NCBI GenBank assembly: GCA_964386975.1
Contig: CAYLUS010000006.1
Coordinates: 9,999 to 73,998, forward strand
From: UBA6136 sp964386975
GTDB taxonomy: Bacteria; Pseudomonadota; Gammaproteobacteria; Methylococcales; Methylococcaceae
Direction: 5' to 3'
Length of the DNA stretch: 64,000 nucleotides
Under the pieces are notes generated by a model. The model saw only the letters and a program-made list of their open reading frames with translations, made no database searches and was not told the DNA's origin. This document shows, piece by piece, positions 26,791 to 35,150 of this stretch (its first letter is position 1; the number at the start of each line of letters is the position of its first letter). The position numbers and the translations under genes are program-made.

Positions 26791-27562
26791 GTGGGTCACC
26801 TCCCTAATTGCCCTGGCCTTGAGTCCCATGCTTTCAGCCGATCTCGCCAAAGGGCTTGATGCGGCCGCCGCCAGCAAATGGAATGAAGCTTACAAGGAGT
26901 TCAAACAGTCGGCCGAACGCGGCAATAGCAGTGCGCAGGTCAATCTGGGCAATCTGTACATGAAGGGGCTGGGGGTCGAACAAAGCTACCTTCAGGCCCT
27001 GAAGTGGTACGAGAAAGCCGCGCTGTTGGGAAACCCCGTTGGCCAGGCCAAGATGGGGATCCTTTATTACTATGGCCTTGGGGTCTCCGAGGACGCGGCC
27101 AAAGCCGTCGAATGGTTCATACGCGCCGCCGACCAGGGTGATGCGGAAGCGGCCCTGGTTCTGGCCCAACTCTACCTTGGGGGCGAGGGGATTAACCGAA
27201 ACCCCAAAGAAGCCTACCTCTGGTCATCGGTCGCCGCAGAACTTGGCAAGTCAGACGCCACAGTGCTACGCGCAGAACTGGCAAGGGAACTTTCCCCGAG
27301 AGATCTCGAGGAGACGCTGACACGGCTTTCAGCCTGGCTTGAGCAGCACAGCCAGCGCCTTGAAAAGGCGCAGCGATTAACGGCCAAGCCCCCTAACCAA
27401 GAGACAACTCCCCCGCCTGAGGGCCCATCGCCCGGGAGAGCCAAACCCCCGAGGGACCCGGCGAAGCAGGTGGGTCCCTCAGAGAGCAAAGGGGAGCCGA
27501 ATCTCCTTGATCTCCAGAATCCGCTGGATTCTTTGAAGAAAACCGATCAGCTGCCGAAATGA
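26783..27562 (+). CDS. Secreted Sel1-repeat protein
   Basis: 259 aa. A short signal peptide (LIALALSPMLSA, cleavage near residue 19) precedes four Sel1-type TPR repeats (NSSAQVNLGNLYMKG, NPVGQAKMGILYYYG, DAEAALVLAQLYLGG, then EAYLWSSVAAELG), covering about 20-165. The tail from about 195 on is rich in Pro, Gly and Lys and looks disordered. Such proteins are protein-interaction modules in the periplasm; the partner is unknown. Its 3' end overlaps the convergent ppnP gene by 16 nt. Confidence 0.82.
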   Translation: MVRWVTSLIALALSPMLSADLAKGLDAAAASKWNEAYKEFKQSAERGNSSAQVNLGNLYMKGLGVEQSYLQALKWYEKAALLGNPVGQAKMGILYYYGLGVSEDAAKAVEWFIRAADQGDAEAALVLAQLYLGGEGINRNPKEAYLWSSVAAELGKSDATVLRAELARELSPRDLEETLTRLSAWLEQHSQRLEKAQRLTAKPPNQETTPPPEGPSPGRAKPPRDPAKQVGPSESKGEPNLLDLQNPLDSLKKTDQLPK

Positions 27563-27861
27563 CAGACGTAGTCGAGCGTTTCCAGCGTTTCGATATCAAA
27601 GCGACTGTTACCGGGCACACTGAAGGACTGGCCAGGGCCGAATTCCGAAGAAACCGCCGCATCGCCAATCCGCACCTTGCAACGGCCGGCTACGATTTCC
27701 ATGATTTCAGGCGCCCCGGTTTCAAATGTCAGCGTGGAGGGAAAAATCACGCCGATCGTCTTGCGCGTCCCGTCCTCGAACAACACCGTATGGCTGACGC
27801 ACTTGCCGTCAAAATAAATGTTGCTCTTCTTTACAACGCTCACCTTGTCAAATTGACTCAT
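27547..27861 (-). CDS. ppnP: Pyrimidine/purine nucleoside phosphorylase
   Basis: 104 aa cupin of the former DUF1255 family. Characteristic segments are NIYFDGKCVSHTVLFEDGTRKTIGV split across strands 2-4, LTFETGAPEIMEIVAG, and FSVPGNSRFDIET. E. coli PpnP cleaves several nucleosides with phosphate. It is a single gene facing the Sel1 gene with overlapping 3' ends. The start ATG is preceded by a GAGG-like site. Confidence 0.92.
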   Translation of the reverse strand: MSQFDKVSVVKKSNIYFDGKCVSHTVLFEDGTRKTIGVIFPSTLTFETGAPEIMEIVAGRCKVRIGDAAVSSEFGPGQSFSVPGNSRFDIETLETLDYVCHFGS

Positions 27862-27917
27862 CGCTTGCCTCGTTATTGGGAATGTTCAGTGGGTCCGATC
27901 TGACCGCCACGACAGGC

Positions 27918-28445
27918 TCAGATCAGAATGATCAAGATCAGGATCACGACGGCTCCGCCGAGAATCCGATAAGGCCAGGACAGTATTTCCCAGGCGCCTT
28001 TGACCTCCAGAATGCGAATCTGTCCCCATCGCACCATCCGGCACCAGATCCGGGTCCTGAAGTATTTATAGAGAAACCGAAGCCCAATCAGGATCAGCAG
28101 GATCTTGAGGGGCGTTAGACCAATTGCTGTCGCAATCTCGGCATAGCGGTCAGCATCATAGGGAAAATGGTGTTCGAGCCAGTCTTCCAACTTGTCTTCG
28201 AGCAGTTCTTCAGGCGCTTCAATCAGCACCAGCCAGATTTTTTCGAGGATCTTGAACAGAATCTCAATCAAGTCCATTCCGAAATCGAGGAAGACCTCCC
28301 ATAGCGCGATCAGCGCAACCAGGATGCCACTGAACCAGAGGAGCGGCTTCCAGCTCGGCTCGATCGCCTCGATTTCTTCAGGGGTCAGAGCATGGGCGCT
28401 GCATTCATCTTTGACATCCGGTTCATCAATGGGTGATTGCGCCAT
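27918..28445 (-). CDS. Unknown inner-membrane protein
   Basis: 175 aa, no family recognised. An acidic N-terminus (about 1-30) precedes hydrophobic helix 1 (WFSGILVALIALWEVFL, about 37-53), an amphipathic acidic stretch (LIEAPEELLEDKLEDWLEHHF), helix 2 (LTPLKILLILIGLRFLY, about 110-126), a basic loop, and helix 3 at the extreme C-terminus (LGGAVVILILIILI). The gene is divergent from the ATPase gene across a 399 nt spacer and lies 56 nt upstream of ppnP. A functional link to the ATPase is only suggested by position. Confidence 0.6.
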   Translation of the reverse strand: MAQSPIDEPDVKDECSAHALTPEEIEAIEPSWKPLLWFSGILVALIALWEVFLDFGMDLIEILFKILEKIWLVLIEAPEELLEDKLEDWLEHHFPYDADRYAEIATAIGLTPLKILLILIGLRFLYKYFRTRIWCRMVRWGQIRILEVKGAWEILSWPYRILGGAVVILILIILI

Positions 28446-28844
28446 GGGAGGGATTTCAGTGAAATGAGAGGGTCTTAAAAAAGCCGTCGAGAATACCGGT
28501 GAAAGCAGCCCGATTCAAGATTCAGTGGACGTCAAAATCGATCTTCTAAGCCCGCGGGTGCTAGCACGGATCCATGATCTGACGGGCCATTTTCAACACG
28601 CTGCAGGCCGAGTTTCGGATCCCCCGCAACCAAAGCCTCAGGTTACCCACATCAGGGCGCCAGATCTTGGAGCCGGCGCGTTCTGATTCGTTCAGTTGTG
28701 ATATAGTTCGCGGGCGCGATCACCGGGCAAATCCTGAATCTGAGGGATCCGGCTCGAAGGATCCGCCCATACTTCAAAAAAACGCGCTCCAGACCAAGAG
28801 GCCCATAGCAAGAGCCCCCGCCCAGTAATATCCCCGAGAGCCTC
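28446..28844. other. Divergent intergenic region with adjacent palindromes
   Basis: 399 nt between the unknown membrane protein and the ATPase gene. No credible ORF was found. It holds two adjoining perfect palindromes (an 8-mer at 28551-28558 and a 10-mer at 28558-28567), a candidate extended -10 promoter at 28699-28707, and a GGATCC site repeated on either side of an 8 nt spacer near 28746-28765. Confidence 0.6.
28699..28707 (+). promoter_or_regulatory. Candidate extended -10 promoter for the ATPase gene
   Basis: TGA followed by TATAGT fits an extended -10 element, and there is no recognisable -35 box. It would give a leader of about 130 nt before the ATPase ATG at 28845. Confidence 0.35.
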
Positions 28845-30143
28845 ATGGAAATCAAAGAGTGGCTGCAGGTATGGCAGTTCGAACATAATCCGTTCGTCAT
28901 CTTCGATGCTGACAGGGACCCCTATCTTCAGACCTCGATGGTCGAAAACACCTCACTGCGTTCAGTGCTGGTTCACATCGAGAACCCGACCCCTTATGTC
29001 ATCTTCGCGATTCGCGGGGCCGGGAAATCCTCCATGCGCATCGACACGGAGCGCTACCTGAATGATTACCGGGATCAGGTCCTGGTCATTTCCTACGTCG
29101 AATTCAATGAACTGCTTGCGGAAGTCGCACGCACCCGCAACCTGCCGCTCGAGTATGCCTTTGAGCGATCCGCGATCACCCGTCTGTTCAAGGGCAAGAA
29201 GGAAATCCCGCTAAGCAGGGATGCCAAGATCACCCTTGATGATCACCTCGACATGATTCTGAAACTGGGCGTTGAGGAGCTTTACAAAACGATCATCGAC
29301 ACCCCGAGAGAAGATCTCCTTAAGAACAACCGGGAAATTGCGGAAAAATTCATTCTGCTGACCGCCCTCTACTCTTCGCCCAACGACCTCTCGAGCAAGA
29401 TCGCAACGCTGCGACGCCTGATCCAGTCATCGGGCTACGAGCGCAAAGTGCCCTTCTTCATCACCAAGCAGGCCAAGCGCATTGCCAGCGAGATCTACCG
29501 CAACATCCGGGGTGTACCAGTCTCCCTTGAGGGCATGGTCAAGACGATCAAGGAAATCGGGGTCGGCCTTTTTGAATTTCATGGCATTCCCCGCAACACG
29601 GAAAACCGCTTCACCCTGCTTAAAGGTTTCATGGAGCTGGTGCGCTACTTTGGCCTGAGCGGTGTCTATCTCCTTGTGGATCGTGTTGACGAACCGACCA
29701 GCATCAAGGGTGACCCCGAAAAGATGCGCGAACTGGTGACGCCGATCCTCGATGATCAGCTGTTCCAGATCGACCATCTGGGAATCATCCTGTTCCTCCC
29801 CTACGAACTCCACGATCTTAAAAAGTATTACCGCAGCGATCGTATCAAGACGATCTCTTCGATCAACTGGTCTCCGGATAACATGATCCGACTGATCGAA
29901 AAACGCATGAACGTCGGACGCAAACCTGGCAGCCCGCCGCTGCATCTCTCTGACATTTTCGAGGACGAGGGAGAAAGCAAAGCCAATTTCATCGTCCGGC
30001 AGTTGACCCCAAGAAATGCCTTCAGACTCCTGAGCATCATCCTTGAAGAGCACTGTCAGACCGTGATCTATGGCGTCAAGATTTCGACAGAAGTCTATGA
30101 GTCGGCCGTCCAGCGCTACCTGATCGAAAAAGAAGGCTATTGA
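28845..30143 (+). CDS. Orphan P-loop ATPase of unknown function
   Basis: 432 aa, no signal peptide or membrane helix. A P-loop lies at about 55-62 (AIRGAGKS; Ala replaces the usual first Gly), with catalytic Lys61 and Ser62. A Walker B-like segment LLVDRVDE has Asp279, Asp282 and Glu283. The spacing of over 200 residues between the two is far longer than in ordinary AAA modules, and an all-helical insertion fills it. The N-terminus (FEHNPFVIFDADRDPYL) recalls the NPF entry of ExeA/TniB/Orc-like STAND or AAA ATPases. The C-terminal part (LTPRNAFRLLSIILEEHC) may be a lid or helical domain. I could not assign a named family with confidence. The stop lies 1 nt from the convergent thioredoxin-like gene. 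Confidence 0.7.
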   Translation: MEIKEWLQVWQFEHNPFVIFDADRDPYLQTSMVENTSLRSVLVHIENPTPYVIFAIRGAGKSSMRIDTERYLNDYRDQVLVISYVEFNELLAEVARTRNLPLEYAFERSAITRLFKGKKEIPLSRDAKITLDDHLDMILKLGVEELYKTIIDTPREDLLKNNREIAEKFILLTALYSSPNDLSSKIATLRRLIQSSGYERKVPFFITKQAKRIASEIYRNIRGVPVSLEGMVKTIKEIGVGLFEFHGIPRNTENRFTLLKGFMELVRYFGLSGVYLLVDRVDEPTSIKGDPEKMRELVTPILDDQLFQIDHLGIILFLPYELHDLKKYYRSDRIKTISSINWSPDNMIRLIEKRMNVGRKPGSPPLHLSDIFEDEGESKANFIVRQLTPRNAFRLLSIILEEHCQTVIYGVKISTEVYESAVQRYLIEKEGY

Positions 30144-30144
30144 T

Positions 30145-30636
30145 CTAGCGGCCTGCCAGCCAGAGTCGGAGCCGGATGGACCACTCGGTGGTGTAACCCC
30201 GGCTCACGGACGCTACCCGCCCCTCAGGATCAATGAAAAACAAGGCGGGCACACCCACCACACCGTAGGCTTGCGCCAGTCGCCCATCTGCATCGACCAC
30301 CGCCCTTACACGAAAGTCATGGGCATCCTGGTAGGCAGTCACCGTCCGGGGATCCCCCGATGCGAGCGCCACGGTCACCACCGAGGCGCCCGACGCCTCA
30401 AGGGAATTGAGCGTGCCTTGCATCAAGCGGCACACCCCGCACCAACTGCCCCAAAAGTAAACCAGCGCCGGCTTCGGTACGCTCTCAAGCCCCGCAAATG
30501 CGTGCCCATCTGCCAGCGTGCCCGTCAGCTCAGGCGCCCTGCCGCTCGACACCATGCCCCGCTGAGTCCAGAGCGAAATCAAAACAACCGCCAGCCCGGT
30601 CAGAAGCCACGCCCTGAGTGAACGCCCGTTCAACAC
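30145..30636 (-). CDS. Membrane-anchored thioredoxin-like protein
   Basis: 163 aa from GTG 30636. An ATG at 30693 is in frame but would overlap the upstream gene by 52 nt, so the GTG 5 nt after that gene's stop is preferred. One N-terminal helix (WLLTGLAVVLISLW) would hold the domain in the periplasm. The active site is WGSWCGVCRLMQ, a CxxC redox pair, and the cis-Pro loop is GVPALFFIDPEGRV. It belongs to the TlpA/DsbE/ScsD-like group, likely a disulfide reductase. Its partner is unknown. Confidence 0.8.
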   Translation of the reverse strand: MLNGRSLRAWLLTGLAVVLISLWTQRGMVSSGRAPELTGTLADGHAFAGLESVPKPALVYFWGSWCGVCRLMQGTLNSLEASGASVVTVALASGDPRTVTAYQDAHDFRVRAVVDADGRLAQAYGVVGVPALFFIDPEGRVASVSRGYTTEWSIRLRLWLAGR

Positions 30637-30641
30637 CGCCG

Positions 30642-31373
30642 TCAGGTGCCCTTGAACAGAAGGAACAGCCCCGCTCCTTCGCGCTTCAACCATTGCCGCT
30701 GCAGCTTCCAGTCGGGCAAGTGGGCCTCCACCAGCTGCCAGAATGCCGGCGCGTGGTTGCGGTGGCGGATATGACAGATTTCATGGACAACGACATATTC
30801 CAGCACCTTGGGAGGCGCGAAAGCCAGAAGCCAATTGAGGTTCATGTCATTATGGGAACCAAGGCTACCCCAGCGGGTTTTCATGCGCTTGATCCTGATT
30901 TCCCGTGGGACCAGACTGAACTGGTCGGCGTACATGCACACGATCCGATTAGCCTCAGCCCGCATCCAGCGGCGGACCCAGGCATAAAGAGCGGCCTCAA
31001 TCTGCACCGATACCGGCCTTGGATCGTGTGCACGCAACCGAATCACAAAGTCGCCCTCGGGTTTTCGGGAAACGCTGAGGCGCTGGCCCGACTCATCCAG
31101 AATACAGATCGCAACGGATTGCCCCTGAAAAGGGATCCGGTCACCGGATTGAAGGGGCCGAGACACGGCGGGCTGCACCCAGCCTGAGCGCTTGCGCATC
31201 TCATCCAGTTTCCCAAGGCCCCATGTCAGATGCTGGCGCGCAAAGCGGATGGCTTCGGCCTCCGGAAATCGCATGGGCACCACCAGTTCAAGACCTGAGG
31301 TTTTCACCACCAGCCGCAGCATCCGCGCCCGGGCACTGCGCCTCAAGGTGATGGTTCCGTTCAGCGCCTCCAT
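30642..31373 (-). CDS. YgjP-type metal-dependent hydrolase
   Basis: 243 aa. The metal site reads VVHEICHIRHRNHAPAFW, an HExxH motif plus a downstream His, as in the YgjP/WLM (DUF45, M48-like) family. Preceding conserved elements are RIKRMKTRWGSLGSHNDMNLNWLL. No membrane segment or signal peptide. The biological substrate of this family is not well established. It sits 3 nt downstream of the Gre-family gene. Confidence 0.85.
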   Translation of the reverse strand: MEALNGTITLRRSARARMLRLVVKTSGLELVVPMRFPEAEAIRFARQHLTWGLGKLDEMRKRSGWVQPAVSRPLQSGDRIPFQGQSVAICILDESGQRLSVSRKPEGDFVIRLRAHDPRPVSVQIEAALYAWVRRWMRAEANRIVCMYADQFSLVPREIRIKRMKTRWGSLGSHNDMNLNWLLAFAPPKVLEYVVVHEICHIRHRNHAPAFWQLVEAHLPDWKLQRQWLKREGAGLFLLFKGT

Positions 31374-31376
31374 GGC

Positions 31377-31892
31377 TCAACTCCGGCCCGACTGAAGACG
31401 CTCGGAACAGGCAATGCCGGTGATCTCGATTTCAGTGTCACCCAACGGTCGTCGCCAGGTCACCTGATCGCCAATCGATTGCCCCATGAGTGCCTTGCCC
31501 AACGGGGAGACCCAACTGATCAAGCCTTGGCCGGCATCTGCCTCATCTTCACCCACCAGCGTTGCATGGCGCCTGGCACCCGTCTCATCCTCAAACGTCA
31601 CGGTCGCACCCAACTGGACTCGAGTCAGCACCGATGGCGGCCTTCGAATCACGATTGCACGCGCCAGGCGCTCGTTAAGGTAAGCCAGATCCCGATTGAT
31701 TTCCTTGATGCGTCCCTGACCGGCCATGCCGTCGAGAACCTCAAGGCGCTCTCGTTCTTTGACGAGCGCGTGCACCTGATCTGACAATGCCTCGAATCCG
31801 ACCTGCGTGATGTAGTTCGGGTGAGGGCTTGAGACTCTGAGCGAGGGAAGGTTAGGTTCCCCTTCCTCCTCTTTCACGAAGGCACGGCTCAT
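31377..31892 (-). CDS. GreA/GreB-family factor without the acidic tip
   Basis: 171 aa. The N-terminal MSRAFVKE leads to SPHPNYITQVGFEAL, the usual start of the Gre coiled coil. The C-terminal domain (VQLGATVTFEDETGARRHATLVGEDEAD, ISWVSPLGKALMGQSIGDQV) is a clear Gre globular domain that docks at the RNA polymerase secondary channel. The coiled coil is shorter than in GreA/GreB. The tip segment GDxSENAxY, whose acidic residues activate transcript cleavage, is absent, and LEVLDGMAGQGR occupies its place. It may bind RNA polymerase without stimulating cleavage. It lies 1 nt from lpxB. Confidence 0.82.
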   Translation of the reverse strand: MSRAFVKEEEGEPNLPSLRVSSPHPNYITQVGFEALSDQVHALVKERERLEVLDGMAGQGRIKEINRDLAYLNERLARAIVIRRPPSVLTRVQLGATVTFEDETGARRHATLVGEDEADAGQGLISWVSPLGKALMGQSIGDQVTWRRPLGDTEIEITGIACSERLQSGRS

Positions 31893-31893
31893 T

Positions 31894-33054
31894 TCAGGAA
31901 ACCACTGCCGGCCTATTCAAAAGGTCAGCCGCGAGACGGGCGAGGGCTTTCGAGCCATCGCGCGACCCCAGCTTTTCCTTGACCTCCAAAAGCGCTTGCG
32001 TCATCCGGGTCCGATAGTCAGCATCATCCAGGATTTTTGCAATTTCATCGGCCATGTTGGCCGCCGTTGCCTCGTGCTGAATGAACTCCCGCACGATGCC
32101 CCTGCCGGCCAGAATGTTGGGAAGTCCGATGAAGGGCACCTTGACCAACAGCCGTCCCAGCCAGTAACTCAGGGCCGACAGGCGATAGACAATGACCATG
32201 GGCCGATGCAGCAAGGCCACCTCAAGGGTGGCCGTTCCTGAAACCGTGATCACCGCATCACACAGTTGCAGGGCGTTGTAATCCTGTCCGCGAATCCTCT
32301 CGATCGGGAGATTCTGCGCTCCAAGAGCGACATCCAGTGTCTCATCCTGAAGGCTTGCCGCCTGAAACAGCAGGAAACGAGTGTCGGGATGCGTCTCCCT
32401 CAAGGCCTTGGCCGCCTCAAGGATAACCGGTAACAGACGCCGGATTTCATTGGTCCTGCTGCCTGGAAGGAGCCCCACCAGGGGTCCCGTGTCCGGCAAA
32501 CCCAAGGCCAGACGCGCATCGTCCTTCGCAAGGCTGGGATGCACCTTGCCCGCCAAGGGGTGCCCCACATAGGTCGCAGGTACGCCATAAGCCTCATAGA
32601 ACGGCAGTTCAAACGGAAAAATGACCGCCATGTGATCGATAATCCGGCCATATTGCTCCACCCGACCTGGACGCCAGGCCCAAACCTGGGGACTGACATA
32701 GAAGAGGACCTTGATACCCAGTGACTTGGCGGTCTTGGCCAGACGAAAATTGAATTCCTTGTAATCCACACAGATCAGCAGATCCGGCCGCCGGGAGGCG
32801 AGGGTCTGCTGCATCTGCCGCAGCGCGGCGCGAATTTCGCGATAGTGTCTCAGTACCTCAATGAGCCCGATAACGCCGATGTCCCTCGAGTCAAACACCA
32901 GCTCCACGCCGGCTTCACGCATTGCATCGCTGCCCATACCCAGGGCAGAGACATTCGGCATCAGGGCCTTGAGTTCCCGATAAAGGCTCGCCGCATGGCG
33001 GTCACCCGAGGCTTCGCCCGCCGACAGCATCACCAAAGGGTGCGATTCGCTCAT
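31894..33054 (-). CDS. lpxB: Lipid-A-disaccharide synthase
   Basis: 386 aa, GT19 family. It joins lipid X and UDP-2,3-diacylglucosamine to make the lipid A disaccharide at the inner face of the inner membrane. Diagnostic stretches are MLSAGEASGDRHAASLYREL, YVSPQVWAWRPGRV, LLPGSRTNEIRRLLP and VSGTATLEVALLHRPMVIVYR. The ATG overlaps the gnnB stop by 4 nt, tying it to the two sugar-modifying genes upstream. Confidence 0.97.
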   Translation of the reverse strand: MSESHPLVMLSAGEASGDRHAASLYRELKALMPNVSALGMGSDAMREAGVELVFDSRDIGVIGLIEVLRHYREIRAALRQMQQTLASRRPDLLICVDYKEFNFRLAKTAKSLGIKVLFYVSPQVWAWRPGRVEQYGRIIDHMAVIFPFELPFYEAYGVPATYVGHPLAGKVHPSLAKDDARLALGLPDTGPLVGLLPGSRTNEIRRLLPVILEAAKALRETHPDTRFLLFQAASLQDETLDVALGAQNLPIERIRGQDYNALQLCDAVITVSGTATLEVALLHRPMVIVYRLSALSYWLGRLLVKVPFIGLPNILAGRGIVREFIQHEATAANMADEIAKILDDADYRTRMTQALLEVKEKLGSRDGSKALARLAADLLNRPAVVS

Positions 33055-34148
33055 GCGGACAAGGCGGCGCGGATGACCTCAACGATGTGGTCGATTTTTT
33101 CGTCTTCAAGCTCAGGATAGATCGGAAGACTGAAACACTGGCTGGCGACCGATTCGGTGATTGGCAAGGACAGGCCCTCGCAGGCATCCTTGAAGACATT
33201 TTGCTGATGCAGCGGGACCGGATAGTAGATGGCCGAGGCTATCCCGGCCTCTGTGAGGTGACGCATGATCCGTTCGCGCTGGTCAGACAGCACCGTGTAC
33301 TGATGGTAGACATGGACACCGATGCCATCCTCATGAGGCGTTGTGACCGGCAGATCCGCCAACTGACTTGAGTAGCGATGGGCCACCCGACGGCGTTCGC
33401 GGTTGAAGGCATCGATCTGCTTGAGCTTGACCCTCAAAATCGCCGCCTGCATTTCATCAAGGCGACTGTTGAAGCCGATCACATCATGGTAGTAACGGAT
33501 TTTCGAGCCATGGTTACGAAGCATGAGCAGCATCTCGGCCATCGCATCGGAGCGCGTGACAACCAGACCGCCATCCCCGTAACAGCCCAGATTCTTGCTC
33601 GGAAAGAAGCTATAGCCGGCTGCAATGCCAAACTGGCCCGTCTGGCGACCGTCAATAGAGGCACCAAACGACTGGGCGCAGTCCTCAATGACCATCAGCC
33701 CCTTTTGATCGGCAATGGTTTGAATGGTGATCATGTCAGCCGGCTGGCCGAACAGATGGACCGGCATGATCAGCCGGGTTTTTTCCGTCACCGCGCGCTC
33801 GACGGCCTGAGGATCCAGATTGTAGGTCTTTGGATCAATGTCGACGAAGACCGGGGTTGCCCCGACGTAGCGGATGGCTTCGGCCGTTGCAATAAACGTA
33901 AAGGGACTGGTGATGACTTCATCACCGGGACCGATCCCTGCAGCTAAAAGTGCCAGATGCAGGGCATCGGTTCCGGAGGCGCAACCAAAGGCGTGGGGAA
34001 CTCCAAGATACTGTGCAGTCTCCTGCTCAAAGGCCTTGACGTTAGGTCCAAGAATAAAGGCCGTGCTGTCGAGTACATCAGCAAGTGCGGTATCGATCTC
34101 GGGTTTGAGACGCAGGTACTGCGCCTTCAAATCAACCATAGGAATCAT
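33051..34148 (-). CDS. gnnB: UDP-3-keto-GlcNAc aminotransferase, GnnB type
   Basis: 365 aa, DegT/DnrJ/EryC1/StrS family of PLP aminotransferases. The internal-aldimine lysine is Lys185 in FFPSKNLGCYGDGG, with Asp156 in VIEDCAQSFGA contacting the PLP ring. Many such enzymes work on nucleotide-keto-sugars. The assignment to GnnB (UDP-3-keto-GlcNAc to UDP-GlcNAc3N) rests on its place between lpxB and a Gfo/Idh oxidoreductase, in the lpxA-gnnA-gnnB-lpxB order known from Acidithiobacillus ferrooxidans. The exact regiochemistry is inferred from context. Confidence 0.82.
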   Translation of the reverse strand: MIPMVDLKAQYLRLKPEIDTALADVLDSTAFILGPNVKAFEQETAQYLGVPHAFGCASGTDALHLALLAAGIGPGDEVITSPFTFIATAEAIRYVGATPVFVDIDPKTYNLDPQAVERAVTEKTRLIMPVHLFGQPADMITIQTIADQKGLMVIEDCAQSFGASIDGRQTGQFGIAAGYSFFPSKNLGCYGDGGLVVTRSDAMAEMLLMLRNHGSKIRYYHDVIGFNSRLDEMQAAILRVKLKQIDAFNRERRRVAHRYSSQLADLPVTTPHEDGIGVHVYHQYTVLSDQRERIMRHLTEAGIASAIYYPVPLHQQNVFKDACEGLSLPITESVASQCFSLPIYPELEDEKIDHIVEVIRAALSA

Positions 34149-34177
34149 TCTTTCACTCTCGTTTAAAACCGACGGAA

Positions 34178-35116
34178 TCAGGATGCGTTCAAAAGACGAC
34201 CAATCTCAATGGCCGTTTGCAAGGCGCGGCGACCGGCGGTCCCAGGGACCAGCGGCTCACGACCTTCACGGATACAGGACACAAAATGCTGAATTTCGGC
34301 CATCAAGGCATCGCCGTTTTCAAAAACCGACTCTTCACTCAGAATTTCCGGCACACCCGGAAACATCTCCTTTTCGCCTTTGCGGTACTGGGCGAGAACC
34401 CGATTCTGAAAATCAACCGAGAGGTATCGGTTCGGCATGAACATGCGCATCTTGCGCTCGACCTTCAGGCTGGCTCGACTGGCCGTGACATTGGCCACAC
34501 AACCGTTCCTGAAGGTCAGTCGGGCATTGGCGATGTCGGTATCCCGAGTCAACACCGTAACCCCCTTGGCATCAATCCGCTCGACTTCCGAATCCACGAT
34601 GTCGAGGATGATGTCGATGTCGTGGATCATCAGATCCAGAACCACACTGACATCATTGGCCCTTGGGTTGAAGGGTGCCAAGCGGTGGGACTCAATGAAG
34701 AGCGGTTTTTCATTGATCAGATCGAGACCCAGGAGCGCCGCATTAAAGCGCTCAAGGTGACCGACCATCAGAATCACCCCCCGCTCATGGGCAATCCGAA
34801 TCAATTCATCCGCTTCATCCAGCGTCACCGTGATGGGTTTTTCGACCAGCACATGGGCACCGGCATTGAGAAAATCGCGGGCGACCTCAAAGTGGAGGCA
34901 CGTCGGTACCACAATACTGACCGCATCAACCTTGCCCAGAAGGGCTCGGTAATCCGTCAGGGGAGCCGTACCAAGCTTTAAGGCAACCGCTTCAGCCGCC
35001 TCGGCATTGGCATCGACCACGGCCACCAAATCACAGGTCTCGATGGCGGCATATTTTTCAGCATGAAATTTTCCAAGGTAACCGGTTCCGATTACCGCGC
35101 AGGCAAGCTTGTTCAA
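34178..35116 (-). CDS. gnnA: UDP-GlcNAc 3-dehydrogenase, GnnA type
   Basis: 312 aa from TTG 35116. A strong GGAGGAGAG ribosome site lies about 6 nt upstream, between the lpxA stop and the TTG. The in-frame extension to 35338 would run 187 nt into lpxA and is not family-like. It is a Gfo/Idh/MocA fold with N-terminal NAD motif AVIGTGYLGKFHA (7-19), the EKPITVT motif and a C-terminal sheet with VLDLMIHDIDIILD. In the GnnA pathway this enzyme oxidises the 3-OH of UDP-GlcNAc using NAD. It is separated from gnnB by 29 nt. Confidence 0.82.
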   Translation of the reverse strand: MNKLACAVIGTGYLGKFHAEKYAAIETCDLVAVVDANAEAAEAVALKLGTAPLTDYRALLGKVDAVSIVVPTCLHFEVARDFLNAGAHVLVEKPITVTLDEADELIRIAHERGVILMVGHLERFNAALLGLDLINEKPLFIESHRLAPFNPRANDVSVVLDLMIHDIDIILDIVDSEVERIDAKGVTVLTRDTDIANARLTFRNGCVANVTASRASLKVERKMRMFMPNRYLSVDFQNRVLAQYRKGEKEMFPGVPEILSEESVFENGDALMAEIQHFVSCIREGREPLVPGTAGRRALQTAIEIGRLLNAS

Positions 35117-35150
35117 TGCCCTCTCCTCCCGCTGTCCTTGATTGCCATGC

